Assembly: GCF_001296045.1 (NCBI RefSeq)
Contig: NZ_LJHS01000004.1
Location: 124,001-188,000 of the forward strand
DNA: 64,000 nucleotides
Reading direction: 5' to 3'
Source: Rhizobium sp. AAP43
GTDB taxonomy: Bacteria; Pseudomonadota; Alphaproteobacteria; Rhizobiales; Rhizobiaceae
A program made the translations under genes and the position numbers. A model generated the notes under the pieces. It did no database searches. It saw nothing but the letters and a program-made list of their open reading frames with translations, and was not told where the DNA came from. Position 1 is the first letter of the stretch. Every line of letters starts with the position of its first letter. Below, piece after piece: positions 1 to 9,062 of the stretch.

Positions 1-1347
1 TTCAATGCCTTCGACATGAATTGCATCGGCCATATCCAGCAGGGCCTCTGGGCCCATCCGCGCGACCGCTCGATGGAGTATAACCGGCTTGGCTACTGGA
101 CCGACTATGCAAAGCGGCTGGAAAAGGGCCTGTTCGACGGCATCTTCTTTGCCGATGTCGTCGGCATCTACGATGTGCTGAGCGGAAGTCCGGCACCCGC
201 CCTGCGCGGCGCGGTGCAGGTGCCGGTCAATGACCCGATGATGCTGGTGCCGGCCATGGCCTCGGTCACCAGCCATCTCGGTTTTGGCGTCACCGCCAAC
301 CTCACCTATGAACAGCCCTTCCTCTTTGCCCGCCGCATGGCCACGCTCGATCACCTGACGGGCGGACGGATCGGCTGGAACATTGTTACCGGCTATCTCG
401 ACAGTGCGGCCCGCGCCATCGGGCTGGATGGCATGATGGCCCATGACGATCGCTATGATCTGGCCGATGAATACATGGAGGTCGTCTACAAGCTCTGGGA
501 GGGCAGCTGGGAAGATGATGCCGTGGTCGCAGACCGCGCCGCCCATCTCTATGCTGATCCCACCAAGGTCCACGCCGTCCACCATCATGGACGGCAATAC
601 CGTGTTGATGCGGTGCATCTGAGCGAACCCTCGCCGCAGCGAAGCCCTGTGCTCTATCAGGCCGGATCTTCGCCGCGTGGCCGGCATTTCGCCGCGACCC
701 ATGCCGAATGCGTCTTCGTCAACGGCCAGAAGAAGGACGGCGTGCGCGAGATCGTCGGCGATATCCGCGCCCGCGCTGAAGCACTCGGCCGAAGCGGGGA
801 TGACATCAAGGTCTTTCTCGGCGCGACCATCGTCACCGGGCGAACCGACAAGGAAGCCCGCGACAAGTTTGAAGACTATCGCCGCTATGTGAGTTCCGAG
901 GCGGCACTCACCCACGCGGCCGCCTCCATGGGCATTGATTTCGACAAGTTCGATCTGGATGAGCCTGTCGAAACGGCCAAGAGCCAGGCGATCACCTCCA
1001 ACATCAAGGCCATGGACCGCGCCGCCGGGCCGCAGTGGACCAAGCGCAAGCTGCTTGAGCAGATGGTGCTCGGCAGCCGCCAGCCGCCGCTGGTCGCCTC
1101 CGCCGATCAGGTGGTCGACTGGCTGGTCGACTGGGTGGAGGATACCGGCGTCGATGGCTTCAACCTGTCGCGTACGGTGGTCCCGGAATGCTTCGATGAC
1201 ATCATTGAACTCGTCATCCCCCGTCTGCAGGAAAAGGGTCTCTATAAGACCGCCTATGCCGAAGGCCCGCTGCGCCAGAAACTCTTCGGCGCACCGCGCC
1301 TGCCGCAAAGCCATATTGCCGCCAGCCATCGGGTGCGTCGTGGCTGA
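1..1347 (+). CDS. LLM-class FMN-dependent monooxygenase, NtaA/SnaA/DszA family (5' end outside window)
   Basis: The reading frame is open from the first base (F-N-A-F-D-M-N-C), so the true start lies just outside the window. About 448 codons are visible, against a usual family length of 440-470, so only a few residues are missing. The GLFDGIFFAD stretch and the TGGRIGWNIVTG segment near residue 120 are typical of the two-component, reduced-flavin-dependent TIM-barrel monooxygenases of the NtaA/SnaA/DszA group. These oxidise chelators, organosulfur compounds or similar small molecules, and they need a separate flavin reductase. No reductase is seen here. The stop overlaps the start of the following MFS gene by 8 bases, which suggests an uptake-plus-oxidation operon. 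The substrate cannot be told from the sequence. Confidence 0.85.
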   Translation, partial: FNAFDMNCIGHIQQGLWAHPRDRSMEYNRLGYWTDYAKRLEKGLFDGIFFADVVGIYDVLSGSPAPALRGAVQVPVNDPMMLVPAMASVTSHLGFGVTANLTYEQPFLFARRMATLDHLTGGRIGWNIVTGYLDSAARAIGLDGMMAHDDRYDLADEYMEVVYKLWEGSWEDDAVVADRAAHLYADPTKVHAVHHHGRQYRVDAVHLSEPSPQRSPVLYQAGSSPRGRHFAATHAECVFVNGQKKDGVREIVGDIRARAEALGRSGDDIKVFLGATIVTGRTDKEARDKFEDYRRYVSSEAALTHAAASMGIDFDKFDLDEPVETAKSQAITSNIKAMDRAAGPQWTKRKLLEQMVLGSRQPPLVASADQVVDWLVDWVEDTGVDGFNLSRTVVPECFDDIIELVIPRLQEKGLYKTAYAEGPLRQKLFGAPRLPQSHIAASHRVRRG

Positions 1348-2551
1348 AGGAACGGGCGCGCTTCGTCACCTGTCGATCCTGTGCCTCGCCGTCGTCCTCT
1401 CGATGACCGCCTGGTTTTCCGCAACGGCCATCGGTCCGGACCTCGTGCGTCTCTGGTCGCTCTCACCGGCCATGTCCGGCTGGCTGACCAATGGCGTGCA
1501 GATCGGATTCGTCACCGGTGCACTCCTGTCGAGCTTCGTCAATCTGCCGGACATCGTCCGCCTCAACCGCCTGATGGCGATGGCAGCACTGGTTGCTGCC
1601 ATCGCCAATGCCGCTCTTCTCCTGTCGCCGTCGCCAGAACTCGCGCTCGCCAGCCGCATCCTGACAGGCATGGCGCTAGCCGGCATCTATCCGCCGGCGA
1701 TGAAGCTGACCGCCACCTGGTTCGTTCGAGGCCGGGGGCTGGCGCTCGCTGCCGTGATAGCAGCGCTGACGGCTGGATCGGCCCTGCCGCATCTGACGCG
1801 GGCCTTTGCCGGGGCAATCGACTGGCAGGTCGTCGTTACCTTATCCAGCCTTGCGCTGGTCGCGGCCGCCGTGCTCTTCGCAACCTTGGTCCGCGAGGGG
1901 CCTTACCCCTTTTCCCGCGCTGTCTTTCGCCTCGGCCAGATCCGCGAAGTGATGACGGATCGCAAGCTGCTCCTGGCCAATCTCGGCTATTTCGGTCACA
2001 TGTGGGAGCTCTATGCCATGTGGGCCTGGCTGCTGACCTATCTGAGGTCGGCGCCCGCCCTGTCGCACCTCTCCCAATCGGCAGCCTCCATGCTCACCTT
2101 CGCCGCCATTGCGACCGGCGTGCTCGGTTGTTTCGCGGGCGGTGTGCTCTCCGATCGCTACGGCCGCACCGCGACCACCGCCGGCATGATGATTGCCTCT
2201 GGCACCTGTGCCGCACTGGTCGGCCTTGTCTTCACGGGTCCCGCCTGGTTGCTTGCCCTCGTCATCCTGGTCTGGGGCGCGGCGATCATCGGCGATTCCG
2301 CGCAATTCTCCGCAGCCGTGACCGAACTTTCCGATCAGCATCTGGTCGGCACCGCCCTTTCCTTGCAGATGGCTCTCGGCTTCCTGCTGACAGTTCTGGC
2401 GATCTGGCTGATCCCGGTGCTCGCCGCCGCCCTTGGCAGCTGGCAATGGGTCTTCCTTTTCCTTGTGCCTGGCCCCGCCATCGGCACCCTTGCCATGCTC
2501 CTGTTGCGACGGGATCCCGTCTCCCGGCGACTGGCGGGCGGGCGCCGCTGA
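1340..2551 (+). CDS. MFS transporter
   Basis: A protein of about 403 residues with many hydrophobic segments, consistent with a 12-helix major facilitator. The loop motif GGVLSDRYGRTATT marks the start of the second half. The start chosen is a GTG overlapping the stop of the upstream flavin monooxygenase by 8 bases. The only early ATG (1402) would cut into the first membrane helix. Overlap and shared strand indicate one operon, so the likely cargo is the monooxygenase's substrate or product. This is inference from context, because MFS sequence alone does not give specificity. The direction of transport is unknown. Confidence 0.8.
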   Translation: MAEGTGALRHLSILCLAVVLSMTAWFSATAIGPDLVRLWSLSPAMSGWLTNGVQIGFVTGALLSSFVNLPDIVRLNRLMAMAALVAAIANAALLLSPSPELALASRILTGMALAGIYPPAMKLTATWFVRGRGLALAAVIAALTAGSALPHLTRAFAGAIDWQVVVTLSSLALVAAAVLFATLVREGPYPFSRAVFRLGQIREVMTDRKLLLANLGYFGHMWELYAMWAWLLTYLRSAPALSHLSQSAASMLTFAAIATGVLGCFAGGVLSDRYGRTATTAGMMIASGTCAALVGLVFTGPAWLLALVILVWGAAIIGDSAQFSAAVTELSDQHLVGTALSLQMALGFLLTVLAIWLIPVLAAALGSWQWVFLFLVPGPAIGTLAMLLLRRDPVSRRLAGGRR

Positions 2552-2556
2552 CTGCT

Positions 2557-2589
2557 GGAAAACCTCGCGAATACAGGAGGTTGTTTTCC
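2557..2589 (+). terminator. possible stem-loop after the monooxygenase-MFS operon
   Basis: The sequence GGAAAACCTC is followed after 10 bases by GAGGTTGTTTTCC, which can pair with a small bulge. It begins just past the MFS stop codon. The 3' arm itself carries the T-rich part, so this is a weak terminator candidate only. Confidence 0.3.
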
Positions 2590-2677
2590 GACCCTTATCT
2601 GTACTAGATCTGTCGCATCGCGCCTTGCATGGTTCCATGTGGCGCGACGAGAACGAGTTTTGGGGAATGCGGAATTG

Positions 2678-3595
2678 ATGGTTGCGATTGTCAGAAATCC
2701 GGTGGCCGGAGGCAATGGCCAGCCGGTCCGCTGGGCCCGGGCGCTTGACGCCTTCCGACAGCAGTTTCCCGATCTCACCGTGCATGAAAGCCGTTCAGCC
2801 GGAGACGCTCGCCGGCTCGCCATGGATCTCGCCGCCTCTGGCGTGGACCTCGTGATCGCTGCTGGCGGTGACGGCACGATCAGCGATGTCGTCGACGGCA
2901 TCCTGTCATCGAGCCGGCCGGAAACACCCCTCGCATTTCTGCCGCTCGGCACCGGCTCCGATTTCGTCCGAAACTTCGACCTGCCGGCCGATCCGCAGCA
3001 ACTGGCCGCCCGGATTGCAGCATCCGCCCCGCGTCAGATCGATGCCGGCCGGATCACGGCCCGCGATGCCGGGGGGAAAGAATTTCATCGCCACTTCGCC
3101 AACATCGCCAGTGTCGGAATTTCCGGCGAGATCGTTGAAAGGGTGAATGCGCCCGGTGCCAGACGCTGGCTCTCCGGCCCGGTGCGTTTCTTCGTCTTTT
3201 CGCTGCTCACCATTCTGCGCTACCGCCCTTACACGTTCGACGTTCTCATCGACGGCATGAAGGTGCATGACGGCCGCCTGGCGCTGACGGCCGTTGCCAA
3301 TGGCGGCTGGTTCGGCGGCGGCATGCATGTCACGCCGGAGGCAGACGTTGCAGATGGTTTTTTCGATGTGGCGGTGATGCGGGAGGAGAGGGTAAGCGGG
3401 CTGATCCGTCTTTTGAAAAGCCTCTATAAGGCTGGCCATGTCGGCCATCCGCAATTGAGCTTTCATCGCGGCCGCCGCGTCGAGTTCCGACCGACTGACA
3501 CGGCGCGTTTCCCCGTCGAGGTTGACGGCGAGATGCCGATTCAGGGCGGTTTCGTCGCCGAAATCCTGCCCGGCGCGCTGACAATCCGAACTTGA
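2678..3595 (+). CDS. Diacylglycerol/lipid kinase family protein (YegS/DagK-like)
   Basis: A protein of 305 residues matching the diacylglycerol-kinase catalytic fold. It starts VAIVRNPVAGGNG, carries the nucleotide-binding GGDGT motif at residues 63-67 and a PLGTGSDFVRNF motif near residue 90. The C-terminal half is the usual beta-sandwich, ending in the DGE...GG pattern. Members phosphorylate diacylglycerol or related lipids with ATP at the membrane; the substrate here is uncertain. The ATG at 2678 begins directly at the conserved first strand and has a GGGGA sequence about 11 bases upstream. An in-frame ATG at 2639 would add 13 unconserved residues. The gene stands alone and converges on the following HAD gene. 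Confidence 0.85.
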   Translation: MVAIVRNPVAGGNGQPVRWARALDAFRQQFPDLTVHESRSAGDARRLAMDLAASGVDLVIAAGGDGTISDVVDGILSSSRPETPLAFLPLGTGSDFVRNFDLPADPQQLAARIAASAPRQIDAGRITARDAGGKEFHRHFANIASVGISGEIVERVNAPGARRWLSGPVRFFVFSLLTILRYRPYTFDVLIDGMKVHDGRLALTAVANGGWFGGGMHVTPEADVADGFFDVAVMREERVSGLIRLLKSLYKAGHVGHPQLSFHRGRRVEFRPTDTARFPVEVDGEMPIQGGFVAEILPGALTIRT

Positions 3596-3608
3596 GAAAA
3601 ATCTGCGT

Positions 3609-3634
3609 TTCTGAGGAGGTTCAGCGCCTCAGAA
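3609..3634. terminator. bidirectional stem-loop between convergent genes
   Basis: The arms TTCTGAGG and CCTCAGAA pair perfectly over 8 bp around a 10-base loop, between the lipid kinase and the convergent HAD gene. On the minus strand the stem is followed a few bases later by a run of five T residues. It overlaps the last codon of the HAD gene. Confidence 0.45.
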
Positions 3635-4318
3635 GGCGCCTTCCCATTCGGCCATGGCGGCAACGACGCCCGGCAGGTCGGTCATACGCGCGATCACGGT
3701 TTCAGCGCCCGCATCCGTCAGCTTGTCGGCATGCGAAGGATAGGTGTGCGAGGCACCGGTAAAGCCGACAACCCGCATGCCTGCGGCGCGGGCCGCATGC
3801 ACGCCATGCACGGAATCTTCGATGACGATGCATTTCGAAGGGCTGACGCCGAACTGGCTGGCGCCATGCAGGAAGATGTCCGGCTTCGGCTTGACGCGGT
3901 CGGCGCCGAGATCCTTGGCGGAATAGATGTGCGGCGCAAAGGCTTCCTTGAAGCCGACCTTTGTCAGCATCATGTCGAGCCGCTGTGAAGATGAATTGGA
4001 GCAGATGCAGCGTGGGGTCTTCAGCCGTGCAAGCGCAAAGGCCACGCCCTCGATTGCCTTCACCTCGCGGGCAAGCCGCTGGTCAAGCAATTGCTCCGAC
4101 TTGTCGATGAGACTGGCAGACAGCGGAATGTCGACTTCCTTCTCGATCGACAGAAGAATGTTCTTCCAGGTCATGCCGGCAAAGCGTTCGCCCATTTCCT
4201 CCACCGAGATCGGGTAGCCGGCATCGTTGAGCAGCTTCGATTCGACCTTGGCGGCGATGATTTCGGAATCGACGAGCACGCCGTCGCAATCGAAAAGGAT
4301 AAGGTCGAAACCGCTCAT
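3629..4318 (-). CDS. HAD-IA family phosphatase (beta-phosphoglucomutase/6-phosphogluconate phosphatase-like)
   Basis: A 229-residue haloacid-dehalogenase hydrolase. Motif I is FDCDGVLVDSE, with nucleophile Asp10 and acid/base Asp12. Motif II is the SNSSS region, motif III the Lys in RVKPKPDIF and motif IV IEDSVHGV. The alpha-helical cap between motifs I and II places it in subfamily IA with YieH/GS1-like sugar-phosphate phosphatases, which hydrolyse small phosphorylated metabolites in the cytosol. The ATG at 4318 leads straight into the first strand. A TTG three codons upstream is possible but has no better ribosome site. No operon partner is evident, and the substrate is unknown. Confidence 0.85.
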   Translation of the reverse strand: MSGFDLILFDCDGVLVDSEIIAAKVESKLLNDAGYPISVEEMGERFAGMTWKNILLSIEKEVDIPLSASLIDKSEQLLDQRLAREVKAIEGVAFALARLKTPRCICSNSSSQRLDMMLTKVGFKEAFAPHIYSAKDLGADRVKPKPDIFLHGASQFGVSPSKCIVIEDSVHGVHAARAAGMRVVGFTGASHTYPSHADKLTDAGAETVIARMTDLPGVVAAMAEWEGAF

Positions 4319-4438
4319 GCTGGACAATCCGTGGTGATGTTCGAGGATGGCGCCTCCCTACACGATCACGCCCTGAAGGACAATGCAGGCGGCTGCATGG
4401 CAGCTCTTCGGCCAGCAGACGCGCACACCGCGCCAGTG

Positions 4439-5011
4439 TCAGCCGCCGGCAAGCGCCAGCAGGCGTGTCTCTAAATCTTGCGGATAGCGTTCAAGCGCCC
4501 GGTCCCGCTCCAGCATGTCGGCAAGCCAGACCCCGTCGGCCGCAAGCCGCACGACGGCAAGTGCCGGGTCTGCATCCGTCTGCCGATGCGCCGTCAGCTG
4601 TTCATCGAGCCAGTCCGACCAAAGGGCCCGGAGTGCCGGCTCCGAAAGGATCGCCACCGAGAGGGCCGCCCACAGGCTCTGCGCACCGATCAGGCGATCG
4701 GCAAAACAGGCTCTCACATAGGCCCGTGTAAACCGTCCGTCAGCTTTCGAGTCGGTCTCCATGCTCTGCGCGATCTCGTCGCCGAGCTTCCCGAGCAGAT
4801 CGGCGAAGAGGGCCGCAATCAGGGCCTGCTTGCTGTCGAAATGATGAAGCAGACCGCCCTTGGTCACGCCCGCTGCCCGGGCCACCGCCTCAAGTGTCAG
4901 ACGGCCAAGTCCGTCTTCCGCCGCAATCCGGGCAGCGCAGTCAATCAGCGCCCGGCGCACCTGTTCCGGCTGCTTGCGACGCCGATAGGCGCTGTCAGCC
5001 GGCGCGCTCAA
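4439..5011 (-). CDS. TetR family transcriptional regulator, probable repressor of the SMR efflux gene
   Basis: A 190-residue protein with a TetR-type N-terminal helix-turn-helix (LTLEAVARAAGVTKGGLLHHFDSK, about residues 38-61) and a variable ligand-binding C-terminal half. The TTG start at 5011 overlaps the stop of the SMR gene as TTGA, a translational-coupling arrangement. No ATG is available in the conserved region. Being coupled to a drug/metabolite exporter, and sharing its promoter with a dyad-symmetric operator, it most likely represses the pair and is released by a compound the pump exports. This is inferred from context. Confidence 0.85.
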   Translation of the reverse strand: MSAPADSAYRRRKQPEQVRRALIDCAARIAAEDGLGRLTLEAVARAAGVTKGGLLHHFDSKQALIAALFADLLGKLGDEIAQSMETDSKADGRFTRAYVRACFADRLIGAQSLWAALSVAILSEPALRALWSDWLDEQLTAHRQTDADPALAVVRLAADGVWLADMLERDRALERYPQDLETRLLALAGG

Positions 5012-5352
5012 TGGGATACCGACCCGGATAGCGTGTTCATCACGATAACACCGGCAATAATCAGCCCGATACCAAGCATGGCAGGCACATCCAGCGTCTG
5101 CTTGAAGACGAAAAAGCCGATCGCAGCAGTCAACACGATCCCAAGCCCGCTCCACATGGCATAGGCGACGCCCAGCGGCATGCTGCGCAGTGCAAGGCTG
5201 AGCAGGTAGAAGGACGCGGCATAGAAGGCGATCATGCCGGCTGTCGGCAGGAATTTGCTGAACTGGTCAGACTTCTGCAGCAACGTCGTGCCGATGACTT
5301 CGAGCAGGATGGCGGCGGCAAGCGCGCCATAGGCGGGCAGGAGAGGGTTCAT
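5008..5352 (-). CDS. Small multidrug resistance (SMR/EmrE-type) efflux protein
   Basis: A 114-residue protein with four predicted membrane helices. The membrane-embedded Glu18 lies in the ILLEVIGTTLLQKS motif, equivalent to the essential proton/drug-coupling glutamate of EmrE. The AYAMWSGLG motif in helix 3 is also characteristic. SMR proteins work as small antiparallel dimers in the inner membrane, exchanging protons for cationic drugs or, in the Gdx branch, guanidinium compounds. The sequence does not decide between these. It is the first gene of an operon with the coupled TetR regulator downstream. The ATG at 5352 was chosen because it directly precedes the first helix. Confidence 0.9.
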   Translation of the reverse strand: MNPLLPAYGALAAAILLEVIGTTLLQKSDQFSKFLPTAGMIAFYAASFYLLSLALRSMPLGVAYAMWSGLGIVLTAAIGFFVFKQTLDVPAMLGIGLIIAGVIVMNTLSGSVSH

Positions 5353-5381
5353 GGCAGCGATCTCGATTGAGTGACCCCTCA

Positions 5382-5405
5382 AACATACCGAATGGTCGGT
5401 TTGTT
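5382..5405. promoter_or_regulatory. probable TetR operator upstream of the SMR-tetR operon
   Basis: An inverted repeat with 10-base arms, AACATACCGA and TCGGTTTGTT, around ATGG. The inner ACCGA/TCGGT halves are exact and two outer positions mismatch. It lies 30 bases upstream of the SMR start, where a TetR-family repressor would block transcription. No other gene starts nearby on this strand. Confidence 0.6.
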
Positions 5406-5578
5406 CACAAGAGCTGACCTGGCGTTTGTGACGTGTCGACGTGCGCAGCCACACTACTTGCCTATCGAAAGAACAAGGTAAGTATAATTGTAAGTAAGCA
5501 TCACAATTTTGCCGCCATCGCGGAGCGAGTTCCCGTCCGGCGCCGAGGGCGCCTATACTCGTCAACAGGACATCGAAT

Positions 5579-6322
5579 ATGTGCCAGGAATGCGAAACCA
5601 ATGGCCTTAACCGCCGCAATCTCTTCAAGCTTGCAGGCCTCGCCGGCGTAGGCTTCACCGCAGCCGCCCTGACGGGCGGCGCGACAACGGCGGCTGCCCG
5701 GACGCCAACAAAACCAGTCAGCTCGCCGGCTGAAGCGCTCGCCAAACTCAAGGAAGGCAATCGCCGCTTCGTCGAAGATGCCGATGCCTGTGCCGCAGGC
5801 CTCGCCTCGCTGCGCGGCGAACTCACTGGTGGTCAGCATCCCTGGGCAACCATTCTCACCTGTTCAGACAGCCGTGTCAGCCCGGAACTGGTTTTCGGTG
5901 GGGCAACGCTCGGTGAACTCTTCGTCGTCCGCAATGCCGGCAACGTGCTCGACACCGGTGCGCTCGGCACCATCGAATACGGCGCAGAGCACCTCAAGTC
6001 GCCGCTGGTCGTCGTCATGGGCCACAGCAAGTGCGGTGCTGTGAGCGCGGCTTGCGAGGAAGTCGAAAAGGGCAGCGAGCCCGGCGGTTCGATTGGCAAG
6101 ATGATCCAGCCGATCCTTCCCGCCGCCATCGCCGCCCGCAGCGCCGGCGCGTCTGATTTGATCGCCGACACGGTTCGTCGCAACGCGATCAGTGGCGCCG
6201 TGCGGATCGCCAATGAAAGTGCGATCATGCGCGAACTGGTCGAAAAAGGCGAAGTCCAGGTGGTTGCGGCCGTTTATGACATTGCCACCGGCAAGGTCGA
6301 ATTCATCGACAGCCTGAATTGA
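5579..6322 (+). CDS. Exported beta-class carbonic anhydrase (Tat signal)
   Basis: A 247-residue protein that starts with a twin-arginine signal (NRRNLFKLAGLAGVGF) followed by an Ala-rich segment, so it is likely exported folded to the periplasm. The mature part shows all beta-carbonic-anhydrase signatures: CSDSRV with zinc Cys95 and the Asp97/Arg99 pair, and GHSKCGA with zinc His149 and Cys152. It would interconvert CO2 and bicarbonate outside the inner membrane, whereas most bacterial beta enzymes are cytosolic. An AGGACAT ribosome site lies close upstream of the ATG. It is divergent from the SMR-tetR operon and has no obvious partner. Confidence 0.92.
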   Translation: MCQECETNGLNRRNLFKLAGLAGVGFTAAALTGGATTAAARTPTKPVSSPAEALAKLKEGNRRFVEDADACAAGLASLRGELTGGQHPWATILTCSDSRVSPELVFGGATLGELFVVRNAGNVLDTGALGTIEYGAEHLKSPLVVVMGHSKCGAVSAACEEVEKGSEPGGSIGKMIQPILPAAIAARSAGASDLIADTVRRNAISGAVRIANESAIMRELVEKGEVQVVAAVYDIATGKVEFIDSLN

Positions 6323-6329
6323 TCTCAGC

Positions 6330-6361
6330 CCGTCGCGGTTCGTCCTTACGGGTCGCGACGG
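6330..6361 (+). terminator. stem-loop downstream of the carbonic anhydrase gene
   Basis: The arms CCGTCGCG and CGCGACGG are perfect over 8 bp around a 16-base loop, 8 bases after the stop codon. No T-run follows, so termination would be weak or factor-dependent. Confidence 0.4.
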
Positions 6362-6515
6362 CATTGCCCGGGCCTCTGCATGGGTGAGGGAGGTGCGAGG
6401 TCACCGGTAAACTCGACAAGCGGAGAAACTCTGCTTTAAGGGAGTGAAAGCCATGCACGTGGCTCTCCTTGTGCCGCGCCGGCTCTAAGCTCGCTCGGCC
6501 GCTCTTGAGGCCTGC

Positions 6516-6938
6516 ATGACCATCCGCCTTCGCCCCCATCATCTCCTCTGCATGCTGACCTATGTCGGCAAGGGTTATTCTCCAACCTTCGTGGAGAATT
6601 ACGAGCGGATCGCCGCCCGGCTTTCGGCGGGTGAAGAGATCGAGCTCATCGAAGGCCCCGATGACATCTGCGCGCCACTCAACGCCGATCCCGAGGCCCA
6701 TTGCCATGGCGCAAGCGTGACGGCCCGCGATGCGCAAGCGCAAGCATCGGTGGCTCGGCTTCTGGGTGGCCCGCTTGGCCCAGGCGCCCGCATCACGCCG
6801 TCGGCCACGCTGTTGGCGCATCTCAGAAATACCTTCGCAACCGGCGAGATCCGCAGCGCGTGTTCGGGCTGCGAATGGAGCGGATTGTGCGACACGGTGG
6901 CAGAGGAAGGCTATCTGGGCGTGCGGGTCGCGCCTTGA
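6516..6938 (+). CDS. DUF1284 domain-containing protein
   Basis: A 140-residue protein matching the DUF1284 family. It opens with the conserved IRLRPHHLLCMLTYVGKGYS block and has cysteines in the patterns DDICAPL, AHCHG and CSGCEWSGLC. Four or more cysteines and His7/His8-type residues suggest a bound metal or iron-sulfur cluster, but this is inference. No function is established for the family. The ATG follows a short intergenic region and the gene is followed at about 110 bases by the MmcQ/YjbR gene on the same strand. Confidence 0.8.
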   Translation: MTIRLRPHHLLCMLTYVGKGYSPTFVENYERIAARLSAGEEIELIEGPDDICAPLNADPEAHCHGASVTARDAQAQASVARLLGGPLGPGARITPSATLLAHLRNTFATGEIRSACSGCEWSGLCDTVAEEGYLGVRVAP

Positions 6939-7050
6939 GGCATGCGCTATCTTTTCGCTGCACGTGACGGGTGACGGCCGGCAAAGCTGAGGTGGATGAC
7001 ACGACCTGCAACCTCTGGCAGACTTTAGACGATACGCCGGAGGCCACGCC

Positions 7051-7392
7051 ATGATCACCCTCGACACAATCCGCGAGATCATCCTTGCGCTGCCCGGCAC
7101 CGAGGAGACCTCGTCCTGGGGTAATCCCTCATTCAAGGTCAATGGCAAGGCCATGCTCTTCTGGAACCTCGAACATGGCTGCCCGGTCTTCAAGCTGCCT
7201 TTCGAGGAGCGCGATCATTTGATTGAGCGGGATCCCGGCACCTTCTTCACGACAGACCACCACAGGCCCTATCCCATGGTGCTGGCCCGCCCGGACAGTG
7301 TCGATGTGGAATGGGTGCGAGCCAATCTCATGCGGGTGTGGCGCGATCAGGCGAAGAAGACGGTGGTCAAGGCCTGGGATGCTGGGCGGTGA
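7051..7392 (+). CDS. MmcQ/YjbR family protein
   Basis: A 113-residue protein of the MmcQ/YjbR (CyaY-like fold) family. The conserved ALPGTEE, WGNPSFKVNGKAMLF and FKLPFEERDHLI segments are followed by a HHRPYPMVLAR stretch and a C-terminal WVRANLMRVWRDQAKKT helix. Members are described as putative DNA-binding proteins, but a biochemical role is not established. The ATG is preceded by a GCCGGAGG purine-rich site. It may share a transcript with the DUF1284 gene upstream. Confidence 0.85.
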   Translation: MITLDTIREIILALPGTEETSSWGNPSFKVNGKAMLFWNLEHGCPVFKLPFEERDHLIERDPGTFFTTDHHRPYPMVLARPDSVDVEWVRANLMRVWRDQAKKTVVKAWDAGR

Positions 7393-7399
7393 TTCTCCT

Positions 7400-7435
7400 C
7401 TTCTCCCCGGCGGGGAGAAGGTGGCGCGTAGCGCC
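7400..7435. repeat. tandem palindromes, probable dispersed rhizobial intergenic repeat
   Basis: Two adjacent dyads are visible: CTTCTCCCCG/CGGGGAGAAG around a single G, then GGCGC/GCGCC around GTA. They follow the MmcQ stop closely and continue into GGATGAAGGGG. This layout matches GC-rich intergenic palindromes common in rhizobial genomes, and it may also act as a terminator. The rest of the 311-base gap to ccrM shows only a GTAACC direct repeat and no gene. Confidence 0.5.
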
Positions 7436-7700
7436 GGATGAAGGGGATTCCAAAGGAACGCCCCCACCTGCGCGCTTCGAACGCTTCAAAAACATACGGA
7501 AATGGCGCGCCGGACTGCTCGCCTACGATCAGGGCATTTTGCTGTGTCTTTCCCTTGGCGAGTTCGTCCTGTGGCTCGGCCTTCCGGCGGTGACGCATCC
7601 CACCGCCGCACAAAATCTCACGCCCCGTTCACCCTTCAGTAACCAAGTTCGGTAACCATAAGCATCGAACCCCGTGCTGCGTCAGCGTAAGAGTGAGTAA

Positions 7701-8834
<1,134 letters not shown>

Positions 8835-8882
8835 GGACCAAGGCGCCATTTGGCGTGATACCGGTCACATCTCGGTCTAGTT

Positions 8883-8907
8883 CACCCGGTGTCTCTTGCG
8901 CCGGGTG
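8883..8907 (+). terminator. terminator downstream of ccrM
   Basis: The arms CACCCGG and CCGGGTG pair over 7 bp around an 11-base loop and are followed by TCCCATTTT. It lies about 50 bases past the ccrM stop and is a plausible rho-independent terminator. Confidence 0.5.
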
Positions 8908-9062
8908 TCCCATTTTGAGCGCTGAGTGCGCACGGTCACATACGACTGACCAGTTTCGTGCAAGATGGGGTCACTAAGGCACACAGACATCGGTCGCTTG
9001 CGATCGATCTGGCGCGGGCTGGGGTCCGCCAACACCGCCCGCGCCAGCGCCTTAGGCACCGC

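Noticed and set aside
1841-2785. 314-codon minus-strand frame opposite the MFS gene
   Set aside because: Shadow frame; the plus strand encodes a clear MFS protein and the start of the lipid kinase.
7639-7657. GTAACC direct repeat upstream of ccrM as a CtrA box
   Set aside because: The repeat period is 13 bases, not the 11 of TTAA-N7-TTAA, and the TTAA core is absent.
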